Numbered from the stretch's first letter, positions 27,475 to 36,755 are shown. The stretch is 64,000 bases of DNA from an uncultured Bacilli bacterium (GCA_910585045.1 CAJUCD010000003.1:62001-126000), one strand, 5' to 3'. Notes: generated by a model from the letters alone, not told the origin. Translations and numbers: made by a program.

Positions 27475-27503
27475 TTGACAATTCAGGGGATTTATGCTAT
27501 AAT
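27475..27503 (+). promoter_or_regulatory. Consensus sigma-A promoter of the 27530 gene
   Basis: TTGACA (27475-27480), a 17-base spacer and TATAAT (27498-27503), with TG one base upstream of the -10 (extended -10). This is the closest match to consensus noticed in the window. Confidence 0.85.
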
Positions 27504-27529
27504 AGTTCACAAGAAAAGGGGTTTTGATT

Positions 27530-28162
27530 ATGAATTATAGTTTTATTGCGTCTGATGGCGATATTGAAATGAATACTGTAAGGAATTTTATTAAAAATAG
27601 TTATAATACAGAGAATATTCCACTAGAATGGATGCTTCTTACAGCTTTTTATAAATGGGAAATTGTTAAAAATAGTGAATTATCAAGTGTTTTTATTGAG
27701 TTTGTAAAAACTTTTTATCCAGATTATTATAAGTTTTTTGGTAATGGTCTTGATAGTAGTAAAATGGTTAGTCAAATGTGCTTTTTTGTGAATAATTGGT
27801 TTTTGAAAATGTATGCTTATGGAATGACTGGGGACATAGTTTTGGAAGATGGTAGTGTTTTAAAATCAACTCCAAGAGAACAAGAGCAAAGGAATAGAGC
27901 AATAGATTTTGGAGCAATTGTTTATGATTTCTTAGTACGATATCTTGGTTATGTAATAGTAAATAAAGATAATAAAACAATTCTTAGTGTTAATGACGAT
28001 ACTGATGGTAGAATATTACCTTTACTTAATGATGGTTATGATTTATATAAAACTCAAGGTCTAGATTATATTAGAACTTCTGATAATCCTTTAGCTAGAA
28101 GAGAATTTGTTGCAGTAACTGAAAATAAAGCTGTATTACCAAAATCAAATATGTGTTTATAG
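27530..28162 (+). CDS. Hypothetical protein under a consensus promoter (210 aa)
   Basis: I do not recognise this protein. It is soluble-looking, mostly helical and rich in aromatic residues, with no signal peptide. ATG 27530 is preferred with AAAAGGGG about 10 bases upstream; TTG 27524 is an alternative. It stands alone between a perfect promoter and a terminator (28161-28183), so it is probably strongly expressed. Confidence 0.7.
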   Translation: MNYSFIASDGDIEMNTVRNFIKNSYNTENIPLEWMLLTAFYKWEIVKNSELSSVFIEFVKTFYPDYYKFFGNGLDSSKMVSQMCFFVNNWFLKMYAYGMTGDIVLEDGSVLKSTPREQEQRNRAIDFGAIVYDFLVRYLGYVIVNKDNKTILSVNDDTDGRILPLLNDGYDLYKTQGLDYIRTSDNPLARREFVAVTENKAVLPKSNMCL

Positions 28163-28183
28163 AGATTAATAATCTCTTTTTTT
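28161..28183 (+). terminator. Terminator after the 27530 gene
   Basis: AGAGATT (28161-28167) with AATCTCT (28171-28177) and a T run. Confidence 0.7.
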
Positions 28184-28260
28184 GTAAATATATTGTTAAG
28201 TATATGATAATGTTTATAAAATTTTCGTAAAATGGTTTACAATATTATTAGGTGATATCT

Positions 28261-28536
28261 ATGTATTGTAAGAAGTGTGGGGCAGCTTTGCCTAGTAGAG
28301 GTTTTATTTGTAAGTCATGTGGAATGATGATGGATGTTAATCAGATTAAAGAACAAAAAAATTTTTTAAAAGAGAATAAGAGTAACATGGAAGTAAATTT
28401 GTTGTCTGATAAGTATAGTAGTGAACCTATAAATCGTGATTATAGTAAAATAAAAGAAAATAAATATTTAGGTGCTTTACTAATCGTTTTAGTTGTTATA
28501 GTTTTGATAATAATAGCAATTTTAAAGGTTATGTAA
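28261..28536 (+). CDS. Zinc-ribbon membrane protein (91 aa)
   Basis: It has an N-terminal zinc ribbon with two CxxC knuckles (CKKCG at 3-7, CKSCG near 20), a charged linker of about 45 residues and one C-terminal membrane helix (about 68-89). This is a common small Firmicute architecture of unknown role. Start ATG 28261 follows AGGTGAT; the frame is open three codons further up, inside that site. Confidence 0.75.
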   Translation: MYCKKCGAALPSRGFICKSCGMMMDVNQIKEQKNFLKENKSNMEVNLLSDKYSSEPINRDYSKIKENKYLGALLIVLVVIVLIIIAILKVM

Positions 28537-28571
28537 ATTATTTTTATGAGCATAATATAAAAGGTGATATT

Positions 28572-29078
28572 ATGCTTTTTGTTTGTTTAGAAATCTTTTT
28601 AGCTAGAATAGTTGATGTTTCAATATCCACTTTTAGAACAATGATAATGGTAAGAAAAAGAAGTTTTGTTATTCCTATATTGGCTTTTTTTGAAGTTTTT
28701 GTATGGTTTATGGCAGCGAGAAAGGCTTTAAATACAGAAATAGATAGTTTAATGATTCCAATTTGTTATAGTTTAGGTTATGCTACTGGAACTTATATAG
28801 GTGGTCTTTTATCAAAAAGATTTATTAAAGATGTAAATAGTATTGAAGTTACAACTAAAAAAAACAATTATAAGTTAATTGATACTCTAAGAAATGAAGG
28901 TTATGCAGTCTCTGTTCTAGCTTTAAAAGATAATTATAAAGATCAAAAAGATTTATTAATAATAAGTGTTAAAAGTAAAAATACTAATGAAGTTATTAAA
29001 CTTATAAAAAATGTTGATAATAAAGCTTTTATTGTAGTAAAAGATACAAGATTAGTGCATAATGGGTATATAAAATAA
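28572..29078 (+). CDS. UPF0316/DUF2179 membrane protein (YebE-like)
   Basis: The 168 residues comprise three N-terminal membrane helices with RIVDVSISTFRTMIMVRKR and a cytoplasmic DUF2179 domain (about 95-168). This is the standard size and order for the UPF0316 family, whose function is unknown. AGGTGAT precedes the start. Confidence 0.85.
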   Translation: MLFVCLEIFLARIVDVSISTFRTMIMVRKRSFVIPILAFFEVFVWFMAARKALNTEIDSLMIPICYSLGYATGTYIGGLLSKRFIKDVNSIEVTTKKNNYKLIDTLRNEGYAVSVLALKDNYKDQKDLLIISVKSKNTNEVIKLIKNVDNKAFIVVKDTRLVHNGYIK

Positions 29079-29109
29079 ACTTTTAATAACAATAATAGTG
29101 GTGATGCTT

Positions 29110-29601
29110 ATGTACTATATTAATATATTTTTTATTTATTCTTTTTTAGGTTTTTTATTTGAAAGTATTTTTACGATGATTATGGGTACTAATTTTAATA
29201 GTGGAATATTGTATGGTCCTTGGACATTTATTTATGCTTTTGGAATATTTGGTATTATGCTTTTTAATAAGTTTTTAAATAAGTTTGATTTAAAAAAATG
29301 GTTAGAAGTTTTTATATTTTTTATTGGTTCAGCATTTATGATGTCTGTTATTGAATTAAGTGGCGGTTTTTTAATAGAAAAATTGTTTCATGTTGTATAT
29401 TGGGATTATTCTTATATGACTTTTAATATAGGTAGTTATATTTGCTTGGAAGCAGCTTTATTTTGGGGTTTATTTGCAACTTTAGTTAATTATTTTGTAG
29501 CACCAAAATTAGATAACTTGGCTAAAAAAGTTCCTGTTTATATTACAGTTATTTTCATGGCTTTATTTGTAGTTGATATAGTGGCTACTATTATATATTA
29601 A
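29110..29601 (+). CDS. CmpB-type putative ABC transporter permease
   Basis: The 163 residues have four to five membrane helices and the family blocks SFLGFLFES near the N-terminus, LYGPW, ELSGG and WDYS. Pfam calls this family ABC_trans_CmpB, but transport has not been shown and no ATPase gene is adjacent. ATG 29110 after GGTGATGCTT is preferred over two upstream GTG codons within that site. Confidence 0.8.
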   Translation: MYYINIFFIYSFLGFLFESIFTMIMGTNFNSGILYGPWTFIYAFGIFGIMLFNKFLNKFDLKKWLEVFIFFIGSAFMMSVIELSGGFLIEKLFHVVYWDYSYMTFNIGSYICLEAALFWGLFATLVNYFVAPKLDNLAKKVPVYITVIFMALFVVDIVATIIY

Positions 29602-29609
29602 AAAATAAA

Positions 29610-29643
29610 AACTTACAAACCAAATGGTATGTAAGTTGTTTTT
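29610..29643 (+). terminator. Terminator between CmpB-like gene and tRNA-Cys
   Basis: AACTTACA (29610-29617) pairs with TGTAAGTT (29630-29637), followed by GTTTTT. Confidence 0.7.
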
Positions 29644-29646
29644 AAA

Positions 29647-29720
29647 TGGAGGGGCCTACCGGATTTGAACCGGTGCTCAGGGAGTTGCAGTCCCTTGCCT
29701 TACCGCTTGGCTAAAGCCCC
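29647..29720 (-). tRNA. tRNA-Cys (GCA)
   Basis: Read on the minus strand, a cloverleaf starts at 29720. The acceptor GGGGCTT pairs with AGGCCCC (one G-U), the anticodon loop CTGCAAC gives GCA, the T arm is CCGGTTCAAATCCGG, discriminator U73 is typical of tRNA-Cys, and CCA is encoded. It is a single gene. Confidence 0.95.
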
Positions 29721-29756
29721 ATTAATATATATTATGCAATCTTTCTTTGCAATATT

Positions 29757-29785
29757 ATTGTATTATAATTCTTTAGATTTGTCAA
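29757..29785 (-). promoter_or_regulatory. Promoter of tRNA-Cys
   Basis: On the minus strand TTGACA (29785-29780), 17 bases, then TACAAT (29762-29757). Confidence 0.7.
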
Positions 29786-29840
29786 TTAAGATATATTGAT
29801 TTTTCAAGTTAGGTATTATATACTAATGTTAGTGATTGTT

Positions 29841-31232
29841 ATGAGAAGTAAATTGAGTGCAACTATAGGTGGAAAATGGCAAATTTTAGATTATAATTTA
29901 GATGGTGAATTAACATGTATTCCAGATACAGGCGAAATCACTTTAGTGATTCATTATGTTGATTATTTTCCCTTTAAAAAGTTTCAAAAATTTAATAAAG
30001 TTTCAGATATAAAAGAAATTTGGGGTGTTACCTCTTTTAGGCAAAAATGTGTACTTTTAGAATGTCAATTTATTAGTGATTATTCTTTTAATGCCGATCA
30101 TGAATTAACAATTAAAGCTAAATATTTAATATGGGATATGACTAAAGTAAAAGATGAAGAAATTAAATTTAATAAAATGTCTTTTAGATTAACTAATAGT
30201 TTATTATGGTCGGGAATGCAATGTTATAATTCTTTTAAAAAAGATGATAAATATTTAATATCTTGTGATTTTGGTGAGAAAATAATTAAAAGTGATTTAA
30301 AAACAGAAATAAAGTTTTGTGCAACTATAAATAGCATTGATGGATTTATGCGAGCAGAAAAAATAGAGTTATATCAATATTTGGAAGTAATAATAAAGAA
30401 GAGTGAATTAACTCATTATACTGAGTTTTTAGAAGATATAAAGAAAGTGATAAATTTGATTAAATTAGCTACCAATGAAGAAGTTAATATTAATGAAATT
30501 TGTGGTTATAGAAATGATAAAACTTATGTGTGTGGAGATAAAAAGTATTATTATGAATTTTGTATGGTAACTAATGAGATGCGAAATAATATTTTAAGTT
30601 ATTGTGATGATACAAATTATTTATATAGTCTTCCTAATATGATAAGTGAAGGTAAAATAGAGGTATGGTTCAAAACATATAATGATTATAAAAATGTATA
30701 TGAATTATATTTATTGTCTTATAAAGATGAAGTTTCCTCAGAGATTAGTTTTATTTATTTAGTTCAGGCTTTAGAACTTTTGCATCGAATTAAATTTAAA
30801 AATAAGAATAAGTTTATGAAATATTTAAAAAATAAATTGCAAGATAAGAAAGAGTTATGGGATAATATTAGAGAAAATAGTGATCAAGAAGATTCTAGAT
30901 ATATAATTCTACGTAGTAGATTGATTGATATGATAGATTGTGATTTTGAAATTAAAAATGATTTTAAAGAAGAAACAATTATAAAATTAGCAGATATAAT
31001 TACTAATAGTAGAAATTATTATACACATTTTAGTGAATCTAAAAAAGAGAAATGTGTTAGAAAGAAAAGTCTTTCATATGTTATGGAAATTTTAAGATAT
31101 TTTATTAAATGTTATGCTCTAAAAGAATTAGGATTTGATATTAACTATATTAATGAGAAAACAGAATCAAGTTTGGAATACATTAGATATTATAATATGA
31201 TAGAAAAAATATTAAGTGAAAATGGAGATTAA
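29841..31232 (+). CDS. ApeA-like HEPN-domain protein, candidate phage-defence effector
   Basis: The 463 residues resemble ApeA. The N-terminal half is beta-rich and opens with GGKWQILDYNLDGELTCIP, like the ApeA N-terminal domain. The C-terminal half is helical and carries a HEPN RNase motif R391-x4-H396 (SRNYYTHF). ApeA proteins are single-gene abortive-infection systems. The gene lies next to tRNA-Cys, a common landing site for defence genes. The start follows AGTGAT; codons upstream in frame lie in the promoter. Assignment is by pattern, not by alignment. Confidence 0.6.
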   Translation: MRSKLSATIGGKWQILDYNLDGELTCIPDTGEITLVIHYVDYFPFKKFQKFNKVSDIKEIWGVTSFRQKCVLLECQFISDYSFNADHELTIKAKYLIWDMTKVKDEEIKFNKMSFRLTNSLLWSGMQCYNSFKKDDKYLISCDFGEKIIKSDLKTEIKFCATINSIDGFMRAEKIELYQYLEVIIKKSELTHYTEFLEDIKKVINLIKLATNEEVNINEICGYRNDKTYVCGDKKYYYEFCMVTNEMRNNILSYCDDTNYLYSLPNMISEGKIEVWFKTYNDYKNVYELYLLSYKDEVSSEISFIYLVQALELLHRIKFKNKNKFMKYLKNKLQDKKELWDNIRENSDQEDSRYIILRSRLIDMIDCDFEIKNDFKEETIIKLADIITNSRNYYTHFSESKKEKCVRKKSLSYVMEILRYFIKCYALKELGFDINYINEKTESSLEYIRYYNMIEKILSENGD

Positions 31233-31234
31233 TA

Positions 31235-31933
31235 ATGATAGAAGAAGTTAAAAGGTATACTTTAGAGTTTTTAGAAGAAGAAAAGTCTGGTCATGGTATG
31301 GATCATGCTTTAAGAGTTTTTGATTTAGCTTCAAAATTTGCATTAGTTGAAGGAGCAGATATACAAGTTGTAGGAATTGCAGCACTAATTCATGATGTTG
31401 ATGATTATAAAATTGTGGGAGATGCTAAATCTTTAGATTTGCTGAATGCCAAAAAAATAATGGATAAAGCAGAAGTTCCTATGCAAATACAAGAAATGGT
31501 TTTAAATATTATTAAAAATATGGGTTATAAAAATTATTTAAAAGGTATTAGACCTAAAACGCTAGAAGGAATGATAGTTTCAGATGCGGATATGTGTGAA
31601 GCAATAGGTGCGCATGGAATAATACGATCAGTTGTGTATGCTGTTAGTGATAAAGGTTCAGGGGTTATTTTTGATAAAAATGTTTGGCCTAATGTTAATA
31701 TGACTTTTGATGATTATAATAAAAATGGAACTACTTATGATACTGATAATGCTATTAATTATTGTTTTGAAAAAATGTTAAAGTTAAAAGATTTAATGTT
31801 ATGTAAGAGTGGTAAATTTGAAGCAGAGAAGAGACATCAGTTTATTATTGATTTTTTAAAACAGTTTTTTATGGAAGAACAAGAATTAGATTGGCTCAAT
31901 TATTTAGATAATTATTTGGAAGAATTAAATTAG
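31235..31933 (+). CDS. HD-domain phosphohydrolase
   Basis: The 232 residues have H-HD-D motifs: HGMDHALRV near 20, ALIHDVDD near 50 and a later SDAD. It is an HD superfamily metal-dependent phosphohydrolase of unknown substrate. It starts two bases after the ApeA-like gene, so the two are co-transcribed, though HD proteins like this are also common housekeeping genes. Confidence 0.85.
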   Translation: MIEEVKRYTLEFLEEEKSGHGMDHALRVFDLASKFALVEGADIQVVGIAALIHDVDDYKIVGDAKSLDLLNAKKIMDKAEVPMQIQEMVLNIIKNMGYKNYLKGIRPKTLEGMIVSDADMCEAIGAHGIIRSVVYAVSDKGSGVIFDKNVWPNVNMTFDDYNKNGTTYDTDNAINYCFEKMLKLKDLMLCKSGKFEAEKRHQFIIDFLKQFFMEEQELDWLNYLDNYLEELN

Positions 31934-31946
31934 TTATGCAAAAAAT

Positions 31947-31975
31947 GTATAACTTTTTTTTATGTACTCATAATA
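31947..31975 (+). promoter_or_regulatory. Sigma-G-type promoter of spoVAC-AD-AE
   Basis: GTATA (31947-31951), a 17-base spacer and CATAATA (31969-31975) fit the forespore sigma-G consensus (GHATR, CATWHTA). This is the expected control of spoVA genes. Confidence 0.65.
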
Positions 31976-31991
31976 AGAATGGAGGTCTATT

Positions 31992-32429
31992 ATGAATAAG
32001 GATGAATATCAAAAGCTAGTAAAAAAATATGAGCCAAGAGAAGATAAACTTCATAATACTATTTATGCTTTTCTAATTGGGGGAACTGTAGGTTTTATTG
32101 TAGAAGGTTTAATTGTAGTATTGATGAATTTATATAATCTTAGTCGAGTTGTAGCAAGTACTTGGACTTGCTTAGTTGTAATATTTATGGCTTCTTTATT
32201 TACAGCACTTAATTTTTTTGATAATTGGATGACAAAAGCCAAGGCAGGGTTATTACTACCAACTACAGGTTTTGCTCATTCTGTTACTAGTAGTGCACTT
32301 GATTATAAAAAAGAGGGTTTAATAACAGGACTAGGTTCAAATTTCTTTAAATTAGCTGGAAGTGTAATTTTATATGGAATTTTAGCGGCATTTGTAATGG
32401 TGATTGTGAAGGTGATAATTCATGGCTAG
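31992..32429 (+). CDS. spoVAC: Stage V sporulation protein AC
   Basis: This 145-residue membrane protein has four helices and the SpoVAC start YQKLVKKYEPREDKL. SpoVA proteins form the inner-membrane channel for dipicolinic acid in spore formation and germination. It starts after GGAGGT and overlaps spoVAD by 8 bases. Confidence 0.93.
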   Translation: MNKDEYQKLVKKYEPREDKLHNTIYAFLIGGTVGFIVEGLIVVLMNLYNLSRVVASTWTCLVVIFMASLFTALNFFDNWMTKAKAGLLLPTTGFAHSVTSSALDYKKEGLITGLGSNFFKLAGSVILYGILAAFVMVIVKVIIHG

Positions 32430-33396
32430 TAAAAGATTTAATAATGTGTATATTAAAGATAATTTTTCAGTAGTAGGTCCATTAGAAAAAGATGGTTTAC
32501 TTAAAAATTATGATTTAGTTATGGATGATTATTATTATGGCGAAAAAACTTTTGAACAAGCAGAAATAAAAATGCAAAAAGTTGTAGTAGATAATTTGCT
32601 TGCACATAATAAGTTGACTGATAGTAAAATCGATGCTTTAATAGGTGGAGATTTAGTAAACCAAATAAGTATTTCTAGTTATAATGCTGCTAAATATAGA
32701 ATACCTTATTTGGGTGTTTATAGCGCTTGTGCAAGTTATGCTGAAGAATTAATTATTGGAGCAGCATTAATAAGTGGAAAATTAGCTAAAAATATAGTTT
32801 GTGTTACTAGTAGTCATAACTTAAATGCGGAACGTCAATTTAGATATCCAGTAGAGTATGGAGCTGTAAAAAAACATACGACAACGTTTACTACTACTGC
32901 AGCTATAGCAACTTTACTTACTAGTGATATGACAAGTATTAAACTTGAAAGTGCAACTATTGGTAAAGTTATTGATATGGGAGTAAAAGATACAAATAAT
33001 ATGGGAGCGGTAATGGCTCCAGCAGCTGCAGATGTGCTTAATACTCATTTGTTGGAAATGAAAAGAAATATTAATTATTATGATATTATTTTAACTGGGG
33101 ATTTAGGTAGAGTAGGAAAAGAAATATTTACAGAAATGTTAGATAAAGTATATAATTTAAGAATAAAAAAATATATGGATGCAGGTTGTGAGATTTATAC
33201 TAATAATCAAGAAACATATGCAGGAGCAAGTGGACCTGTTGCGTTACCATTAGTTTTATTTGAAAAAGTACTATCTTGTAAAAAATATAAGAAAATATTA
33301 GTTATTGCTACAGGTTCATTACAATCAGTTCAACTAGCTAATCAAAAGTTAGGTATACCTGGTATAGCACATGCAATAAGTTTGGAGGTTATGTAA
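32422..33396 (+). CDS. spoVAD: Stage V sporulation protein AD
   Basis: The 324 residues have a thiolase-like fold without catalytic function; the protein binds dipicolinic acid. Typical blocks are VVGPLEKDGLL, YSACASYAEELIIGA, SSHNLNAERQFRYP and TGDLGRVG. It is coupled to spoVAC and spoVAE. Confidence 0.95.
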   Translation: MASKRFNNVYIKDNFSVVGPLEKDGLLKNYDLVMDDYYYGEKTFEQAEIKMQKVVVDNLLAHNKLTDSKIDALIGGDLVNQISISSYNAAKYRIPYLGVYSACASYAEELIIGAALISGKLAKNIVCVTSSHNLNAERQFRYPVEYGAVKKHTTTFTTTAAIATLLTSDMTSIKLESATIGKVIDMGVKDTNNMGAVMAPAAADVLNTHLLEMKRNINYYDIILTGDLGRVGKEIFTEMLDKVYNLRIKKYMDAGCEIYTNNQETYAGASGPVALPLVLFEKVLSCKKYKKILVIATGSLQSVQLANQKLGIPGIAHAISLEVM

Positions 33397-33397
33397 T

Positions 33398-33748
33398 ATG
33401 ACATTTATTTGGGCTTTTATTGTAGCTGGATTATTTTGTGTAGTAGGTCAGATTATACTGGATAATACAAAATTAACACCAGGTCATGTTACGACAATTT
33501 TTACAGTTTTAGGAGCAATTTTAGGTTTTTTTGGGATTTATGATAAACTGATAGAACTTGCTGGTGGTGGAGCTTCAACTATTATTTCTAATTTTGGTTA
33601 TTTATTGTATACGGGGGCTTATGAAGGTTATCAAAGTGCTGGCATACTTGGAATATTTACTGGAATGCTAACTAAAGGAGGAGCTGCTATAGTAGGAGCT
33701 ATAGTATTTGCAGCTTTCTTAACATTATTTTTTAAACCAAAGGACTAA
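33398..33748 (+). CDS. spoVAE: Stage V sporulation protein AE
   Basis: The 116 residues have three to four membrane helices and the family blocks GQIILDNTKLTPGH and GAYEGYQSAG. It starts one base after spoVAD and ends at a terminator. With spoVAC and spoVAD it forms the minimal conserved spoVA set, evidence that the organism sporulates or recently did. Confidence 0.94.
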   Translation: MTFIWAFIVAGLFCVVGQIILDNTKLTPGHVTTIFTVLGAILGFFGIYDKLIELAGGGASTIISNFGYLLYTGAYEGYQSAGILGIFTGMLTKGGAAIVGAIVFAAFLTLFFKPKD

Positions 33749-33762
33749 AAGTCCTTTTTATT
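33739..33762 (+). terminator. Terminator after spoVAE
   Basis: AAAGGACT (33739-33746) with AGTCCTTT (33750-33757), three-base loop, T-rich tail. It overlaps the stop codon. Confidence 0.75.
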
Positions 33763-33806
33763 TTGTTTAAATTTTGATATAATCATAATAAGTAAGAAGG
33801 GATATC

Positions 33807-34766
33807 ATGGCTAAGAATAAAATAAAAATTAAAAATATGAAATTGGAACAAAATGAACTTTCAGCAACAACTATAGGAGTATTTGAAAACCGAAAAAAAA
33901 GTTCTATAGGAGTTTTTGTTTTGTTAGGAATATTTGTAGCAGTAGTTTTTTATTTGCCAGAAGTTACAGAGTTTATAGATGCTTATTTGAATCCAGTGAT
34001 TGCAACACCGCCAAGTACTTCTAAACCAAATGAACCAGTACTTCCGCCTTCAACTGATGATGAACCAAATTATAATAATGAGTTTTATACTTTAAGCGCT
34101 GATTTGAAGATTGAACGTGAAGATATTGTTGTAAGTCAGTTTGTGGTAGATAATCTTACAAATAAAATAAATTTTGTTGTAACTAATGCCCTTAATAAAC
34201 ATCAATCTATGGAAGCTCTTAATTATTATTTGGAACTTTATAGTGAAGAACAAACATTATTGGAACGTGTTAAAATAACTGGTGATAAATTGCTCGCTAG
34301 TGGTGCTTTTGTAAGTTATACTAAAAATATTTTAGCTAATTCTGCTAGTAGTGTTACTAAAGTTGCTTTAGTAAAAAAGAATTTAACTGATTATCCTGCT
34401 TTTGATTTAAAAAGTGATGATACAGGTATGGGTACTTTGGTATGTTCTAATAATCATGAGAAAGTTACTTATAAATTTAAAGATAGTTTATTGAAAGAGG
34501 TTGTTAGTGAGGTTTCTTATTTGAGTACAGATGCCAATTATATGGATAATTTTTTAGAAAATAAAAATTTGTCTAATTCTTATAATAATCAAGATGGAAT
34601 TGTTTCTATTTATATGGATTATGAAAGTGGATATAAAGTTACTACCAATGTTAATTTAAGTGAAGCAGGAAGGCTATATATTTATAGTGCAGATACATTT
34701 AAATTAGATACAGCACCTAATGTGGTTAATTTTGAAATGGAAGCTCAAGGATTTAGTTGCGAATAA
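33807..34766 (+). CDS. Hypothetical membrane-anchored protein (319 aa)
   Basis: I do not recognise this protein. It has a basic cytoplasmic N-terminus of 32 residues, one membrane helix (about 33-52), a Pro/Ser/Thr linker (PPSTSKPNEPVLPPST) and an outer domain of about 230 residues without clear motifs. It lies between spoVA and scpAB and begins after AAGAAGGGAT. Confidence 0.65.
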   Translation: MAKNKIKIKNMKLEQNELSATTIGVFENRKKSSIGVFVLLGIFVAVVFYLPEVTEFIDAYLNPVIATPPSTSKPNEPVLPPSTDDEPNYNNEFYTLSADLKIEREDIVVSQFVVDNLTNKINFVVTNALNKHQSMEALNYYLELYSEEQTLLERVKITGDKLLASGAFVSYTKNILANSASSVTKVALVKKNLTDYPAFDLKSDDTGMGTLVCSNNHEKVTYKFKDSLLKEVVSEVSYLSTDANYMDNFLENKNLSNSYNNQDGIVSIYMDYESGYKVTTNVNLSEAGRLYIYSADTFKLDTAPNVVNFEMEAQGFSCE

Positions 34767-34795
34767 AGAAGTACAAGAAGTGAGGAAGTGATTTC

Positions 34796-35533
34796 ATGGA
34801 AGACTATAAATTTTGTATAAATGATTTTGAAGGTCCTTTAGACCTTCTTTTGCATCTTGTTAAAACATCAAAGATGGATATTTATGAAATTGATATTAGA
34901 ATTATTATTGAAGAATATTTGAGTTTTATTGAAAGCGAGAAGAATAAAAATATTGATATTGCTAGCTCTTATTTAGTGATGGCTGCAGAATTAATTCATT
35001 TAAAAAGTAAGATGCTTATTAATGATAAAGAAGTGGATGAAAGTAATAATGATGAGTTCCATATTGATTCAGAAGAAGATTTAAAAAGAAAAATAATTGA
35101 ATATGAGAAGTATAAGAAAATATCTGAAACTTTAGAAGAATTGGAAAGTAAAAGAAATAATTTTTATACTAAAAGTCCTATGAAATTAGATGATTTGGCT
35201 GAAAAACAAAAAATAAACTTTGGAGAGTTATCTTTGGATGATTTGGTTAAGGCTTTACAAAATTTTAAAGCGAGAGAAAAATATCTCAAACCTTTAAGTA
35301 CAAAGGTTACTAAAAGAGAATATAGTATTGAAAAAAGAATTGATGATATTAGAAAAATTTTGCAAGTTAGAGATAAATTAGAATTTTTAGAATTATTTAA
35401 TGAAGAAAATAAAGATTTTTTAATAGTTACATTTTTATCAGTGCTTACTATGAGTAAAACTGGAGAAATAGAGCTTAGTCAGGAAGAAAATTTTAAACCT
35501 ATTATGATTGAAAGGAGGAATATTAGTGAATAA
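34796..35533 (+). CDS. scpA: Segregation and condensation protein A
   Basis: This kleisin subunit of SMC condensin has 245 residues with the N-terminal NDFEGPLDLLLHLV motif that contacts the SMC neck and a C-terminal winged helix. It overlaps scpB by 8 bases. Confidence 0.95.
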   Translation: MEDYKFCINDFEGPLDLLLHLVKTSKMDIYEIDIRIIIEEYLSFIESEKNKNIDIASSYLVMAAELIHLKSKMLINDKEVDESNNDEFHIDSEEDLKRKIIEYEKYKKISETLEELESKRNNFYTKSPMKLDDLAEKQKINFGELSLDDLVKALQNFKAREKYLKPLSTKVTKREYSIEKRIDDIRKILQVRDKLEFLELFNEENKDFLIVTFLSVLTMSKTGEIELSQEENFKPIMIERRNISE

Positions 35534-36101
35534 ATTAGGAGTATTAGAAGGTATTTTATTTGTAGTAGGAGATGAAGGAATAACTTTAAATAATTTGTGT
35601 GAAATTTTAGAAATAGAAATGGAAGAAGCAAAAGAACTACTATTGGAATTAAAAAATAGTTATGAAAGTGATAATCGAGGCATTAGGATAAGCTATTTAG
35701 GGGATGCTTTTAAACTTACAACTAAAGAAGAACATAAAGAATATTATCAGAAACTTATTGAAAATCCAGAAACTAATACTTTGTCGCCGTCTACTTTAGA
35801 AGTTTTAGCAATTATTGCTTATAATCAGCCTTTAACTAGAGTAGAAATTGATGAAATGCGTGGTGTAAGTAGTTCACATATTATTAGAAAACTAGTGGCA
35901 AAAGGGCTTGTTAAAGAAGCAGGAAAGTCAAAAATGCCTGGAAGACCAAATTTATATAGAACAACACATGAGTTTTTAGATGCTTTTGGATTAGCTAGTT
36001 TAAGTGAATTGCCAGAATTGGAAGAAAATACAACTGTTGAAGAAGAAACAGAGTTATTTACTTCTATTTATAAAGAGGATAGTAATGAAGTGGGAATTTA
36101 G
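35526..36101 (+). CDS. scpB: Segregation and condensation protein B
   Basis: The 191 residues form two winged-helix domains that bind ScpA. Typical blocks are EGILFVVGDEGI and EVLAIIAYNQPLTRVEIDEMRGV. The start is GTG 35526 with AAAGGAGG seven bases upstream; the frame is open six codons further but would include that site. It overlaps both neighbours. Confidence 0.95.
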   Translation: MNKLGVLEGILFVVGDEGITLNNLCEILEIEMEEAKELLLELKNSYESDNRGIRISYLGDAFKLTTKEEHKEYYQKLIENPETNTLSPSTLEVLAIIAYNQPLTRVEIDEMRGVSSSHIIRKLVAKGLVKEAGKSKMPGRPNLYRTTHEFLDAFGLASLSELPELEENTTVEEETELFTSIYKEDSNEVGI

Positions 36102-36702
36102 TAGAGATTTGGTAAAAGGGAATTTTAATGATTATGAAGATATTTCTTTAACTAATGTAATGTTTTTTAAAGAAGAGGTTGCTAATAAAACAGTGAAGTT
36201 TGAAACATTTAGAGAAGTATGTTTTAAAAACTGTAAATTTAGTAAGGTTTCATTTGATAATAATTTTATGGGAAAAGTGCAATTTCTTAATTGTGAATTT
36301 ATTGGTGTTAGTTTTGTAGAATCTAATTTAAGTAAAGTAATGTTTAGTAATTGTAAATTTACAGATGTTAGTTTTTTTGAATCTACGTTAAGCGATATAG
36401 AAATAATAGAATCTTTAATGCAATATTCTAAGATTGAGAATTCTACGTTAAAAGATGCTAAGTTAGATGATGTAAGATTAAATGAGAATATTCATAGACA
36501 TAATAAATATCATAATGTTATTTTTTATAAATGCGAACTTGTAGCTGAAAATTTTATTGATACTAAATTTGGTGATTGTGATTTAAAAACTAGTTCATTT
36601 AAAGGAGTAAATATTAATTTGGATGATTTAATAACTTCAAAATTATCTATGTTAAATATTATTGAAATTTTAAGTGATAAGGGTATATTAATTGAAGACT
36701 AA
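36085..36702 (+). CDS. Pentapeptide-repeat protein
   Basis: The 205 residues have many five-residue repeats of the A(D/N)LxF type, for example CFKNCKF, KVQFLNCEF, NLSKVMFSNCKF and STLKDAKLDDVRL, forming a right-handed quadrilateral beta helix. Roles in the family vary, from gyrase protection to scaffolds; none can be assigned here. ATG 36085 after GAGGAT is preferred; the frame upstream lies inside scpB. Confidence 0.8.
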   Translation: MKWEFSRDLVKGNFNDYEDISLTNVMFFKEEVANKTVKFETFREVCFKNCKFSKVSFDNNFMGKVQFLNCEFIGVSFVESNLSKVMFSNCKFTDVSFFESTLSDIEIIESLMQYSKIENSTLKDAKLDDVRLNENIHRHNKYHNVIFYKCELVAENFIDTKFGDCDLKTSSFKGVNINLDDLITSKLSMLNIIEILSDKGILIED

Positions 36703-36755
36703 TTAAAAAAATATTTTAAGATGTTAAAAAATGTGTTATAATATTTTTGTTAGTT

